Source: JBLWXV01 sp048267245 (lineage in GTDB: Bacteria > Bdellovibrionota > Bacteriovoracia > Bacteriovoracales > Bacteriovoracaceae). From it: a stretch of 64,000 nt of DNA. Position 1 is the first letter of the stretch. Every line of letters begins with the position of its first letter. The notes under the pieces were generated by a model. The model made no database searches, was not told the DNA's origin, and was given only the letters and a program-made list of their open reading frames with translations. This document shows, in pieces, positions 42,388 to 50,865 of this stretch. The stretch lies in assembly GCA_048267245.1 (NCBI GenBank), contig JBLWXV010000001.1, forward strand, positions 1,426,001-1,490,000. The letters are read 5' to 3'. The position numbers and the translations under genes are program-made.

Positions 42388-42759
42388 TTATAAGAGCTCT
42401 TTGGCCCGAAGTAGCTCTTCTGGGGGGCGTCCAAGCAGAGCACCCTGGCTTCCAACAAGCACTGGGCGCTCAAGGATTTTGGGGGATTTGCAGATGAGTT
42501 TGGCCCAGCTCTTCACATCTTCAGTACTTGGGAGTTTGGCAATCGCCTTAAATTCATCCTCATTTTTTCTCAAGATTGGGTCGAGACTTTTTTGACCCGA
42601 AGACTTTAGAAATTTAGTCAGGAGTTCCTCCACTTGAGTGGGGATGAGTTTCTCCTCTAGGTAGAGCACTATCTCAACTTCAAAGCCCTTATCCTTTAAA
42701 AGCTCTAGACCCTGGCGTGACTTAGAACAGCGTGGATTGTGATAGTACTTAAGGCCCAT
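42388..42759 (-). CDS. arsC: ArsC/Spx-family glutaredoxin-dependent reductase
   Basis: 123 residues with a thioredoxin-like fold of the ArsC group. The catalytic Cys is C11 in HNPRCSKSRQ. The downstream ERPVLVG and GRPPEELL segments include the Arg that binds arsenate in classical ArsC. It fits YfgD-type arsenate reductases. No arsR, arsB or acr3 gene is adjacent, so a true arsenic role is not shown. Such orphan genes may reduce other thiol-linked substrates. Confidence 0.85.
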   Translation of the reverse strand: MGLKYYHNPRCSKSRQGLELLKDKGFEVEIVLYLEEKLIPTQVEELLTKFLKSSGQKSLDPILRKNEDEFKAIAKLPSTEDVKSWAKLICKSPKILERPVLVGSQGALLGRPPEELLRAKELL

Positions 42760-42768
42760 GACAAACTC

Positions 42769-43479
42769 CTAGAATAAGACAATGCCGACATTAAAGACGA
42801 CAACTGTATCCTCAATGTCCTGACCCTTCTCATCGGTGGTCAAGATACTAGTTTCGGTAAATTTACTCGCGTCTACAGTTGAGATTTTATATGAGCCTCG
42901 GTGTGAGAAACTAAGTTCAATAAAGACCGGGTGCATTTCTTTGAAGAGAGCGTCTTCTTGAAAGCCCACGCAGAGGGTGTAGCCAAAGGACTCAATGGTG
43001 AGCTTTTGATTGTCGTCAAATTTGCCAAGACTTGAAGTAAAGCGGTCCATGCGAATTGTTTGAATCGCCCAGCTCGGACCTATACCCGCATAGAGGCGCC
43101 AGTCTTTCTTGAGATAAAAAGGAGCGTAGTATTTAACCATTGGACCAATGGCGACATTGCGGTAGCGGCCACTGCCATTGATCACATCACCTGAAGCAAT
43201 CACAGAGAGATCTTTGGCCTTGCCAAAAGTGATGATTGAATTCGCACTAAATTCCCAGTCAGTGAGCATCACTCCAAAGCTGGTGTTGACTCCAAATGTT
43301 CCAAAGACTGAGTGAGAGTCGTCGAGTTCATTCTTGGGGTCATTGCCAGGAGCTACATCGTCGAGAGTTTCAATACTGGTGACGCCGGCACTAAAGCCGC
43401 CCTTGAGAAAGAGGTCGTTATTAAAGGCCCAAAGGTTTGTGCTCACAAGTAGGGGGATGAGAATTAAAAGCGCTCTCAT
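42769..43479 (-). CDS. Probable outer-membrane beta-barrel protein
   Basis: 236 residues with a signal peptide (MRALLILIPLLVSTNLWA) and alternating hydrophobic/polar strands with aromatic ends to the final VVFNVGIVLF. It keeps the size and strand count of an OmpW/OmpX-like small barrel, but I cannot name a family. Its start directly follows the stop of the DUF3943 gene (no gap), so the two are co-translated and probably work together in the outer membrane. Confidence 0.7.
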   Translation of the reverse strand: MRALLILIPLLVSTNLWAFNNDLFLKGGFSAGVTSIETLDDVAPGNDPKNELDDSHSVFGTFGVNTSFGVMLTDWEFSANSIITFGKAKDLSVIASGDVINGSGRYRNVAIGPMVKYYAPFYLKKDWRLYAGIGPSWAIQTIRMDRFTSSLGKFDDNQKLTIESFGYTLCVGFQEDALFKEMHPVFIELSFSHRGSYKISTVDASKFTETSILTTDEKGQDIEDTVVVFNVGIVLF

Positions 43480-44187
43480 CTAAAATTCCGCCATGAGTGT
43501 GAGGGCCCCAGACGATTTAAAATCCGTGACGGGAACAAGTTGAACTTTGCCCTCATAGAACCAAAAGAGGGTCGAAGGGTTGATGGCGTGACCGAGGACG
43601 CGCCCGAGGGCGTTTCCTGTATTGAGCAGATACATGGAGAGTGTTTCTAATCCCACTCCAAGCATGGAGCCGATAATTGGTGTTTGATAGAGATCTTGAA
43701 TACTGGCCGGCTCGGTATAGATCTCAACCGTAAACTCAAAGAGTGTTGAACTAACGAAGGCCATGGCCAGTGAGTTGATGCGATCATATCCGTTGGCGCG
43801 GTAGTAGAGAAAGAGTTGTGAGCCAGAAATTGGGTGCACAACCCAGTTCCAAATGGGCTCGTCTTTATCAAAGACTAATTTGCCAAAATTATTCTTATAA
43901 TTCTTCCAAGATCCCTTCTCTTTGAAGACCTTTGGCTGCGACAGGGGATAGACACCCCATGTGACGAGATAGAGCCCACCCACGTGTCTAAGTGATTCTG
44001 AGAAGTCGTGCTCGCGGTCAATATAGCCCCAGTGATACTTGGGTTGACGCTGCTTTCTGTACTGATCTAATTGGTCAGCACTGTACTCATTGGGCGCATT
44101 TTCGCCACTGGCACTATAAGCAGTGCTGATGCCCAGTAGGAGTGCGCAGATGGCAGCAATCAGATTTATTTTAACAGTGAGAACCAT
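43480..44187 (-). CDS. DUF3943-like protein
   Basis: 235 residues with a signal peptide (INLIAAICALLLGISTAYSA). The central region has YLVTWGVYPLSQP, NWVVHPISGSQLFLYYRANG and FEFTVEIYTEPASIQDLYQT followed by PIIGSMLGVGLE. This order of His-Pro-x-x-Gly, Gly-Tyr and Glu-x-x-x-Glu-x-x-Ser matches DUF3943, a family of outer-membrane or periplasmic proteins without a known role. It is in a two-gene unit with the barrel gene behind it and divergent from hemF. Confidence 0.75.
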   Translation of the reverse strand: MVLTVKINLIAAICALLLGISTAYSASGENAPNEYSADQLDQYRKQRQPKYHWGYIDREHDFSESLRHVGGLYLVTWGVYPLSQPKVFKEKGSWKNYKNNFGKLVFDKDEPIWNWVVHPISGSQLFLYYRANGYDRINSLAMAFVSSTLFEFTVEIYTEPASIQDLYQTPIIGSMLGVGLETLSMYLLNTGNALGRVLGHAINPSTLFWFYEGKVQLVPVTDFKSSGALTLMAEF

Positions 44188-44254
44188 ACTTTCTTAGGTT
44201 TTCTTCTCTAGAAGGAACGTGGTAAATATTGGGGTCATTATAACGGAGGGGATT

Positions 44255-45163
44255 ATGTCCGTACACTCACTAGAGCAATTAAAAAAAGGGTTTCACACGC
44301 ACGTTTGTGATCTACAAGATCGCATCACAGCTGAGCTTCGTCGTGTCGATCCAGAAATTAATCTGATTGAAGACCTCTGGGAGCGTGATGATGCGGAGGG
44401 TAACCCTGGCGGCGGAGGCAGAACGCGCGCTTTTAGTGGGAATCTCATCGAAAATGCAGGCGTGAACACTTCAATGGTTTTTGGCGCAGTCTCGGCCGAT
44501 TTTGCGGCTAAAATTGGCGGCAATGGCGCGAGCATGTGGGCCTGTGGAATTTCTCTCATCATTCACCCTCGCAATCCCCGCGTGCCCACCACTCACGCCA
44601 ACTTTCGCATGATTCAGGCGGGAGAAAAGTTTTGGTTTGGAGGTGGTGCCGATCTCACGCCTTACTATCCACACACCGAAGATTTTCATTACTTTCACAA
44701 AGTTTGGAAGGACGCATGCGAGCGCTATGGCAAGTATGAGGAGATGAAGAAGAAGTGCGACGATTACTTCACAAATACTCACCGCAATAATGAAATGCGG
44801 GGAGTGGGTGGAGTTTTCTTTGATCACTTTAACACTGGTGACACTCAAAGTGATCTGGCCATGGTGAAGGATCTCTCAGAGTATTTTATTCCAAGTTACT
44901 TTCCACTCGTTGATAAGAGAAAGAATGAAGACTTCACTGCTGAAGATGAGGACTTCATGCTTCATCGTCGCGGGCGGTATGTAGAATTTAACTTGCTTCA
45001 CGACCGCGGAACTTCATTTGGCCTGCAGTCAAATGGCAGAACGGACTCAATCCTGATTTCACTTCCTGCTCGCTGTAAGTTTACTTATAAATATCAACCT
45101 CCCGCGGGCTCACCTCATGAAGAGATGCTGAAGTATTATTACCCACAGGACTGGGGCAACTAA
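44255..45163 (+). CDS. hemF: Oxygen-dependent coproporphyrinogen III oxidase
   Basis: 302 residues from the ATG at 44255, which has CGGAGGGG in front. Family landmarks are AFSGNLIENAGVNTSMVFG near the N-terminus, FRMIQAGEKFWFGGGADLTP in the middle, GGVFFDHFNTG and FNLLHDRGTSFGLQSNGR near the end. It oxidatively decarboxylates coproporphyrinogen III to protoporphyrinogen IX in heme synthesis, using O2, so the organism is adapted to oxygen. The following EamA-type gene starts right at its stop codon. Confidence 0.97.
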   Translation: MSVHSLEQLKKGFHTHVCDLQDRITAELRRVDPEINLIEDLWERDDAEGNPGGGGRTRAFSGNLIENAGVNTSMVFGAVSADFAAKIGGNGASMWACGISLIIHPRNPRVPTTHANFRMIQAGEKFWFGGGADLTPYYPHTEDFHYFHKVWKDACERYGKYEEMKKKCDDYFTNTHRNNEMRGVGGVFFDHFNTGDTQSDLAMVKDLSEYFIPSYFPLVDKRKNEDFTAEDEDFMLHRRGRYVEFNLLHDRGTSFGLQSNGRTDSILISLPARCKFTYKYQPPAGSPHEEMLKYYYPQDWGN

Positions 45164-46099
45164 TTGATCCTTAAAAACCGCGCCGCTGGGCATATGATTT
45201 TATTATTCACCACTATGGTGTGGGGAATGGGCTTTATCGGCACACGCTGGACGCTCTTGGATTACGGGCCCATGTGGTCGAACTCATTTCGCTACGTCCT
45301 CGCTGGTTTGATGGGTCTTCCCTATTTGATTTGGAGTGGATCGTTTAAGCGTGGATGGAAGAATTTAAAACCTGCTATGCTCGCTGGCATGTGCCTCTTT
45401 CTCTCGATGCTCTGTCAGGTCTACGGCCTGGTCTACACAACAGTTGCTAAGTCTGGCTTTATCACCACGTTCTACGCTTTCTTTACGCCCATACTCTGTA
45501 TGCTGATTTTTGGAGCTCGCTATCAGCGCTCGTTCTGGGGCTTACTAGGGCTCGCACTCACGGGAGTTTTTCTCATGTGCGACTTAAAACTCACTGGCTT
45601 AAATATCGGCGATTTTCTGACTCTGCTCTGTGCCTTCTTTGGAGCTTGTCACATTCTCGTGATTGATCGCTACGCGAAAGAATTTGGGGCCTTCGAACTC
45701 AATGCCCTTCAATGCTTCTTTATGGGAATAGTTGGAGTCGTGGCCGCTTTAATTATTGAAGGGCCTATGGATATGGCCCCTCTCTTTGTGACACCACTGT
45801 GGCGTGTGAGCTCTCTCATGGGCTTTGTGATCTTAGCACTCTTCTCCTCAATGTTTGCTTTTACATTGCAGGTCTACGCTCAAAAGACGATTCCTCCTCA
45901 TCAAGCAGCTTTGATTTTTTTGATGGAGTCTCTCTTTGCCGCTAGTTTTGGCTACTTCTTCTTTGACGAGAAGCTGACGACATTGAATTTGGTGGGGTGT
46001 GCTTTGATTCTACTTGCCTGTGCTTTAGTTCCAAAGTTTGCACGTGAAATAAAAAGGCCCGAACAAGTCGGGCCCGAATTACTTAAAGTAGAAATTTAA
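45164..46099 (+). CDS. EamA/DMT-family transporter
   Basis: 311 residues with about ten transmembrane helices and two EamA repeats. The first repeat starts MILLFTTMVWGMGFIGTRW and the second contains LLCAFFGACHILVIDRY. The start is a TTG directly after the hemF stop, preceded by a GGGG ribosome site; an ATG at 45194 is an alternative but would remove the basic N-terminus. Members export amino acids or other metabolites. The substrate is unknown. The end contains a hairpin that acts as terminator for the opposite gene. Confidence 0.88.
   Translation: MILKNRAAGHMILLFTTMVWGMGFIGTRWTLLDYGPMWSNSFRYVLAGLMGLPYLIWSGSFKRGWKNLKPAMLAGMCLFLSMLCQVYGLVYTTVAKSGFITTFYAFFTPILCMLIFGARYQRSFWGLLGLALTGVFLMCDLKLTGLNIGDFLTLLCAFFGACHILVIDRYAKEFGAFELNALQCFFMGIVGVVAALIIEGPMDMAPLFVTPLWRVSSLMGFVILALFSSMFAFTLQVYAQKTIPPHQAALIFLMESLFAASFGYFFFDEKLTTLNLVGCALILLACALVPKFAREIKRPEQVGPELLKVEI
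46051..46074 (-). terminator. Terminator of the lipoprotein gene, inside the end of the EamA gene
   Basis: On the minus strand GGCCCGA pairs with TCGGGCC around a five-base loop and is followed by TTTTT. It stands 27 bases beyond the lipoprotein stop, within the coding region of the convergent EamA gene (residues around EIKRPEQVGPE). Confidence 0.8.
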
Positions 46100-46100
46100 A

Positions 46101-46745
46101 TTAGTACTTCTTAGCAATTTTCTTAAGCTGCTTCTTCGTAGAGTTAGAGATATCTAGAAGAAGAAGTAGACCACTGTTTTCACCGTTGGCATCTTGGCCA
46201 ACAACTGAAACTGTACCAGCAGCTTTGTCAGCGATGTAGTAACGGAATGATGCGATTCCACCTTGAACACCGATGTTAGCTGGAACGAAGAAACCAAAAA
46301 CTTTTGGACCAACGTAGAAGGCCATGTTGTAGAAGCTATCAATTGAGAAAGCTACTGCTGGAAGTGATCCACCAACTACACCTGGAAGCGCGCGGCCACC
46401 TGGAAGAGTTTGTGGGTCAAGTTGCTGAAGTGAATCGTCAAAAACGTCATCAAGAGAGATCGACATTGACATTAGAGTTCCAGAACTTTGTAGGTCTGGA
46501 GAAATTTCTAGGTATGAATTTGGATACTTTGGAATGGCATAGCGAAGACCGCCATCGAGTTGGATATTTTCAAATACCATCGATACCATAAGATTGTCTT
46601 GAAGGAGTGTCACGTGTGGTCCATCTACACCTTCAATTTGTACGTTTGAGCCTGAGTCACCGCCACAGCTTGTAAGCATAAGTAGTGAGCCTAGAAGTAC
46701 TGTGAGCACTCCGCCTTTTGATTTTTTAAACAGTTCTTGTAACAT
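46101..46745 (-). CDS. Lipoprotein of unknown function
   Basis: 214 residues from the ATG at 46745, preceded by GAGGAG. The signal peptide ends in a clear lipobox (LTSCGG, Cys at about residue 30), so the protein should be lipid-anchored. The rest has beta-strand-like segments (HVTLLQDNLMVSMVFENIQL; AVAFSIDSFYNMAFYVGPKV) and a basic C-terminus (TKKQLKKIAKKY). I do not recognise a family. Confidence 0.75.
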   Translation of the reverse strand: MLQELFKKSKGGVLTVLLGSLLMLTSCGGDSGSNVQIEGVDGPHVTLLQDNLMVSMVFENIQLDGGLRYAIPKYPNSYLEISPDLQSSGTLMSMSISLDDVFDDSLQQLDPQTLPGGRALPGVVGGSLPAVAFSIDSFYNMAFYVGPKVFGFFVPANIGVQGGIASFRYYIADKAAGTVSVVGQDANGENSGLLLLLDISNSTKKQLKKIAKKY

Positions 46746-46993
46746 GAGCAAACTCCTCTCTCTTTTCGAGTTAAACAAGTGGACCCCAAAATCCACCTCT
46801 AATTTAAGATTTAGTGAGTTATCGGAATTTTTTGCCTAGCCTGTGACGGGAAAATGAAGAGAATTCAAAGAGAAATGAGAAAGGTCTGAACTTTCAGGAA
46901 CTTCGGTGAGAGAGCGTAGCAATCGAGGACTTGAGCATTTATCTGGATTAGAAGACTTAGCTGCTGTAGTTGATTTTTTTTGTCATGCTTTGT

Positions 46994-47028
46994 ACTTCGG
47001 TCCCAGACGCTAGTGCGGGGACCGAAGT
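46994..47028. other. Long hairpin downstream of the suf-nfu operon
   Basis: ACTTCGGTCCC (46994-47004) pairs exactly with GGGACCGAAGT (47018-47028) around a 13-base loop. It lies ten bases after the nfu stop (minus strand) and is not followed by a T tract. It may stabilise the 3' end of the suf message or work with Rho. The remaining 250 bases up to the lipoprotein gene show nothing I can support. Confidence 0.5.
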
Positions 47029-47037
47029 CGGATCGTC

Positions 47038-47598
47038 TTAGAATTCAGGAGCGATGTAGACGTCAATCTCAGGGTCGTACTCATCTCTTAGAATGCCTTT
47101 GATCGCTTCAAGAGTACCAGTGGTAGAGCTTGGACAAGTTCCACAGGCACCTTGGTACTTAACAAGGAGAATATGGTCTTCAAAGGAGAGAGTTTGAATA
47201 TCGCCTCCATCAGCTTGGAGTCCAGGTCTAATGGTCTTATCTAGAATTTGCTCAATGGCCAGAAGCTCCGGCGAGAGTGCGCGGCGTCTTTCCGCCTCTG
47301 GATCGGGATCGTGGTAGTCTGGATTGTGCTCGGGCATTTTGTCTTCGAGCACTTTCATAATACGCTCTTCCATCACTTCCCAGTCTTCATAAGAGAACTT
47401 GGTCACAGTGATGACATTGTCAAAAAAGTGAAGCTGATCAACGCCGCGAATGGTGAAGAGTTCGAGAGCGAGTTTATTTTCTCCACATTGCATTGGTGTG
47501 CGGTAGGTGGAGTTACCCTCGTTCTTTACTGCACTTTCAAGAATAAATTTAAGCGCGTTTGGATTTGGTGTGGGTTGAATCTCAATATCAAGTGACAT
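47038..47598 (-). CDS. nfuA: NfuA-like Fe-S carrier protein (Nfu N-terminal plus NifU C-terminal domain)
   Basis: 186 residues. The N-terminal 85 residues match the Nfu_N domain (IQPTPNPNALKFILESAV; FTIRGVDQLHFFDNVITV). The C-terminal domain holds the cluster-binding C-x-x-C in YQGACGTCPSSTTGTL, within GLQADGGDIQTLSFED. It carries a Fe-S cluster to apo-proteins. It is the last gene of the suf operon, two bases after sufS. Like mitochondrial NFU1, it has the N-terminal domain that E. coli NfuA replaces with an A-type one. Confidence 0.92.
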   Translation of the reverse strand: MSLDIEIQPTPNPNALKFILESAVKNEGNSTYRTPMQCGENKLALELFTIRGVDQLHFFDNVITVTKFSYEDWEVMEERIMKVLEDKMPEHNPDYHDPDPEAERRRALSPELLAIEQILDKTIRPGLQADGGDIQTLSFEDHILLVKYQGACGTCPSSTTGTLEAIKGILRDEYDPEIDVYIAPEF

Positions 47599-47600
47599 AC

Positions 47601-48818
47601 TTAACCTGCAAATTCCTGGGCCTTAATCAGCCCCTTAGCTAAACGATCAACTTCGTCTAGAGTGTTGTAAAAGCAAAAGCTCGCTCTAGCAGTAGCGCTC
47701 ACGTTAAAGCGCTTCATCAGAGGCTGAGTACAGTGGTGACCCGTGCGCACGGCGATGCCCATGCGATCAAGGAGTGTTCCAAGATCGTGGGGGTGAAGTC
47801 CGTCCATCAAAAAGGAGACAACGGCCGATTTCTCCTTGGCTTCACCAATAAATTTGATTCCGGGAATTTCCTTGAGTCTCTTATTGGCCTCAAGGAGCAA
47901 CTCGTGCTCTTGCTTGATGATAAAGTCAAAGCCAAGAGACTCGACATATTCAATGGCGGCTTTGAGGGCGATGACTCCAGCAATATGAGGAGTGCCGGCT
48001 TCAAATTTGTGGGGGAGAATATTGTATGTTGTGCGCTCAAAGCTCACTTCATCAATCATATCTCCACCCCCTTGGTAGGGTGGCATTTCGTTTAAAATTT
48101 CTTCTTTACCAAAGAGTACACCCACTCCGGTGGGGCCAAAAATTTTGTGTGAGCTAAAGGCGAGAAAGTCGCAATCAAGTTCCTGAACGTCGACTTTTAA
48201 GTGGGCAACACTTTGAGCGGCATCGACCAGAAACTTCGCTCCAACGGCGTGGGCCATTTCGATCATTTTTTTTACTGGGTTGATCGTGCCCAATGAATTT
48301 GAAACGTGGTTAGTGGCAACCATTTTAACTTTTGAATTAAGTTTTCTCTCATAATCGGCAAGATCAATCTCACCTAGATCGTTGATAAACACTTCAACAA
48401 CTTTGGCGCCAGTTTTCTCAGCGATGATTTGCCAAGGAACAATATTTGAGTGGTGCTCCAAGGTCGTGAGAAGGATCTCATCACCAGGTTTAAAGAATTT
48501 CTCCCCAAAGCTCTGGGCCACAAGATTGATCGAATCAGTGGTTCCCTTAGTGAATATCACTTCGTGAGTGTGGCGAGCATTAATGAATGCTTGAATTTTC
48601 TTTCTCGTCTCTTCAAACTTAATTGTTCCCTGTTCAGACAGAAAGTGAACTCCGCGGTGAACATTGGCAGTTTGAAAGCGGTAGTGCGTATCGAGGGCCT
48701 CAATGACGGGAAGACATTTTAATGTAGAAGCGGCGTTATCAAGGTAGACCAGGTCCATGCCGTGCACCTTTTGGTGCAAGCACGGAAAGTCAGCGCGAAT
48801 GTCAGCTAAGCTTTTCAT
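47601..48818 (-). CDS. sufS: Cysteine desulfurase SufS
   Basis: 405 residues of PLP-dependent class V. The Schiff-base Lys is in AFSSHKIFGPTGVGVL, and the active Cys is in RTGHHCTQP, the short-loop (group II) form that marks SufS rather than IscS. It moves sulfur from cysteine to the SufBCD scaffold, normally through SufE or SufU; neither is encoded here. Its start overlaps the sufD stop by four bases. Confidence 0.95.
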   Translation of the reverse strand: MKSLADIRADFPCLHQKVHGMDLVYLDNAASTLKCLPVIEALDTHYRFQTANVHRGVHFLSEQGTIKFEETRKKIQAFINARHTHEVIFTKGTTDSINLVAQSFGEKFFKPGDEILLTTLEHHSNIVPWQIIAEKTGAKVVEVFINDLGEIDLADYERKLNSKVKMVATNHVSNSLGTINPVKKMIEMAHAVGAKFLVDAAQSVAHLKVDVQELDCDFLAFSSHKIFGPTGVGVLFGKEEILNEMPPYQGGGDMIDEVSFERTTYNILPHKFEAGTPHIAGVIALKAAIEYVESLGFDFIIKQEHELLLEANKRLKEIPGIKFIGEAKEKSAVVSFLMDGLHPHDLGTLLDRMGIAVRTGHHCTQPLMKRFNVSATARASFCFYNTLDEVDRLAKGLIKAQEFAG

Positions 48819-50077
48819 TCATTCCCCTCTATTGTAGCGATGCTATAGCGCTCAAAGCCTTCAAAGAGTGTTTCTTCGATTAGTGCGCGAGTCTCAGTCG
48901 ATTTAATTTCTTCAGTGATCTCAAGTCCAAAACCGTGGCAGAGCATTTGGCGTGCCTTCTCACTTGTGAGCCCTCTACTTTGCAAGTAAAAGAGCTCTTC
49001 TTCAGAGAGTTGACCAATTGTGGCCCCGTGGGAAGCTTTGACATCATCGGCGTAAATTTCAAGTTGTGGGCGAGCATTCATTTGCGCTTTTTTACTCAGT
49101 AAGAGTGCGCGACTAAGTTGACTTGAATCAACTTCAATGGCCTGCCTTTCAATCAGAATTTTTCCAGTGAATACTCCGCGAGACTTGTCGTCGAGAATAT
49201 TTTTCACCAGTTGATTGCTCGTGGTACGAGGAACCTTGTGGTAAATGAAGGCGCTTAGATCGGCTTGTTCTTGTTGTCTCAGGGCCGCAAGTGAGCGAAT
49301 CTCACCGTGCGCTCCCTCTCCCAAAAGGTTGATGGTCACATCTTGGCGCGTGAGCTTGCCACCTAGAGCAACTAAAGTCGTACTAAAGCGAGCATGCTCC
49401 ATGACGTCTGCGACGAGACTTGAGAGGGCGAGAGTCTTAATATTAGAGCTCGTAAGTTTGATATAGCTCGCACTCGAGTTCTTTTCAATTTTAAGAGTGA
49501 GATTGTGATTGCGCCATACTTCTGCCTGAGTCACGCCCTCAACTTCAGAGTCGTGGGGCAAGAGACACAGGTGCACAAGCTCGAGGCTCGATCCGCTTTC
49601 AATTTTAAGGGCGAGATTAGTGCCCTCTGAGCGGCACGTCGTCTGATCCTCTTTCGGAGCGATTTCAATGAGTGCAAAGGGAGAACTTAGGGAAGTGTTC
49701 TGCTCAAAGGTGAGTTCATAATTCTTTGGAGCAAGGGCAGTGGCCAAAGTGGTGATGAATTCTTCCTTTTCAGTCTGAGAGCTCTTAGTCTCAGTGAGTT
49801 TTACTCCCGCTGGCAGTGAGCTCAAGTCAAGGAGGCATTCACCAGCGCTAAAAACGAGTCGATTTTCATATTTTTCTAGCAAAGCCTCTTCACTTTGAGT
49901 GGGAGATGACACTTCTGCCTTTTTAAGTGTGTTAGTCGGGGCAAAAGAGGGTAGAGAGCTATAGCGCCAGCTCTCCCACTTAGATGTGGGCAGACCCGTC
50001 TCTTTAATTTTGCCAATGATCTCAGGAGTGATTACACCCTCTAAGATTCCCAGCATATTTTCTTCTTTATTCATCAT
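48815..50077 (-). CDS. sufD: Fe-S assembly scaffold protein SufD
   Basis: 420 residues. The C-terminal part has KAQMNARPQLEIYADDVKAS, HGATIGQLSEEELFYLQSRG and GLTSEKARQMLCHGFG, which are the SufD/SufB core motifs including the helix-proximal His. The N-terminus PTSKWESWRYSSL is typical. It forms a beta-helix partner of SufB in the SufBC2D scaffold. The start is near 50077, with further Met codons just inside (50074, 50056). Confidence 0.95.
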   Translation of the reverse strand: MMNKEENMLGILEGVITPEIIGKIKETGLPTSKWESWRYSSLPSFAPTNTLKKAEVSSPTQSEEALLEKYENRLVFSAGECLLDLSSLPAGVKLTETKSSQTEKEEFITTLATALAPKNYELTFEQNTSLSSPFALIEIAPKEDQTTCRSEGTNLALKIESGSSLELVHLCLLPHDSEVEGVTQAEVWRNHNLTLKIEKNSSASYIKLTSSNIKTLALSSLVADVMEHARFSTTLVALGGKLTRQDVTINLLGEGAHGEIRSLAALRQQEQADLSAFIYHKVPRTTSNQLVKNILDDKSRGVFTGKILIERQAIEVDSSQLSRALLLSKKAQMNARPQLEIYADDVKASHGATIGQLSEEELFYLQSRGLTSEKARQMLCHGFGLEITEEIKSTETRALIEETLFEGFERYSIATIEGNE

Positions 50078-50096
50078 TATATCGCTCGTTTCTTAT

Positions 50097-50852
50097 TTAT
50101 GAATTAATGAGCCAGTCGTAGCCCTTGGCCTCAAGCTCTAGAGCGAGAGACTTGTCGCCAGACTTGATAATCTTGCCCTTGTAGATCACGTGGACGAAGT
50201 CTGGCACGATGTAGTCTAGGAGGCGCTGGTAGTGCGTGACGAGCACGACGGCGTTGTACTTACTCTTGAGTGCGTTCACTCCTTTAGCCACGGTTTTTAG
50301 GGCATCAATATCAAGGCCTGAGTCCGTTTCATCGAGTAGGGCGAGGCGTGGATTTAGAACGGCCATTTGGAGAATTTCATTCTTTTTCTTTTCTCCACCT
50401 GAAAAACCTGTGTTCACTGGGCGATCGAGGAATGTCTCTTTCATCTCTAGGAGCTCAAGCTTAGGTTTAAGAAATTCTCTAAAATCCCCTTCAGTCATCT
50501 CGCTTGCACCTTGCGCCTTACAAATAGCGTTGTAGGACTCAAGGAGAAAGGTGAGGTTGGAGACTCCTGGAATTTCAACCGGGTATTGGAAGCCTAGAAA
50601 AATTCCCGCTTGTGAGCGCTCTGCAGGTTCAAGCTCAGAGAGATCAACCATCTTATTATTGTGCTTAAAACGAATGCTTCCCTCAGTGACTTCATAGGCC
50701 GGATGACCAGCGATTACTTTTGAGAGCGTCGACTTGCCAGAACCGTTTGGCCCCATAATAGCGTGAATCTCACCGGCCTTAATTTCGAGGTCAATCCCCT
50801 TAAGGATTTCATTGCCGTCAACGTTTGCATGGAGGTTTTCAATCTTAATCAT
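50097..50852 (-). CDS. sufC: Fe-S assembly ATPase SufC
   Basis: 251 residues of the ABC ATPase class. Walker A is GPNGSGKST, the signature is FSGGEKKKNEILQM, and Walker B is LALLDETDSGLD. It has no membrane partner; ATP hydrolysis drives movement of SufB and SufD during cluster building. It lies between sufB (13 bases) and sufD (19 bases) in the operon. The Q-loop segment is normal. Confidence 0.97.
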   Translation of the reverse strand: MIKIENLHANVDGNEILKGIDLEIKAGEIHAIMGPNGSGKSTLSKVIAGHPAYEVTEGSIRFKHNNKMVDLSELEPAERSQAGIFLGFQYPVEIPGVSNLTFLLESYNAICKAQGASEMTEGDFREFLKPKLELLEMKETFLDRPVNTGFSGGEKKKNEILQMAVLNPRLALLDETDSGLDIDALKTVAKGVNALKSKYNAVVLVTHYQRLLDYIVPDFVHVIYKGKIIKSGDKSLALELEAKGYDWLINS

Positions 50853-50865
50853 TTCTAATTCCTAC

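Noticed and set aside
42388..42759. Arsenic-resistance island
   Set aside because: Only a single ArsC-like gene is present; no arsR, arsB, acr3 or arsM lies nearby.
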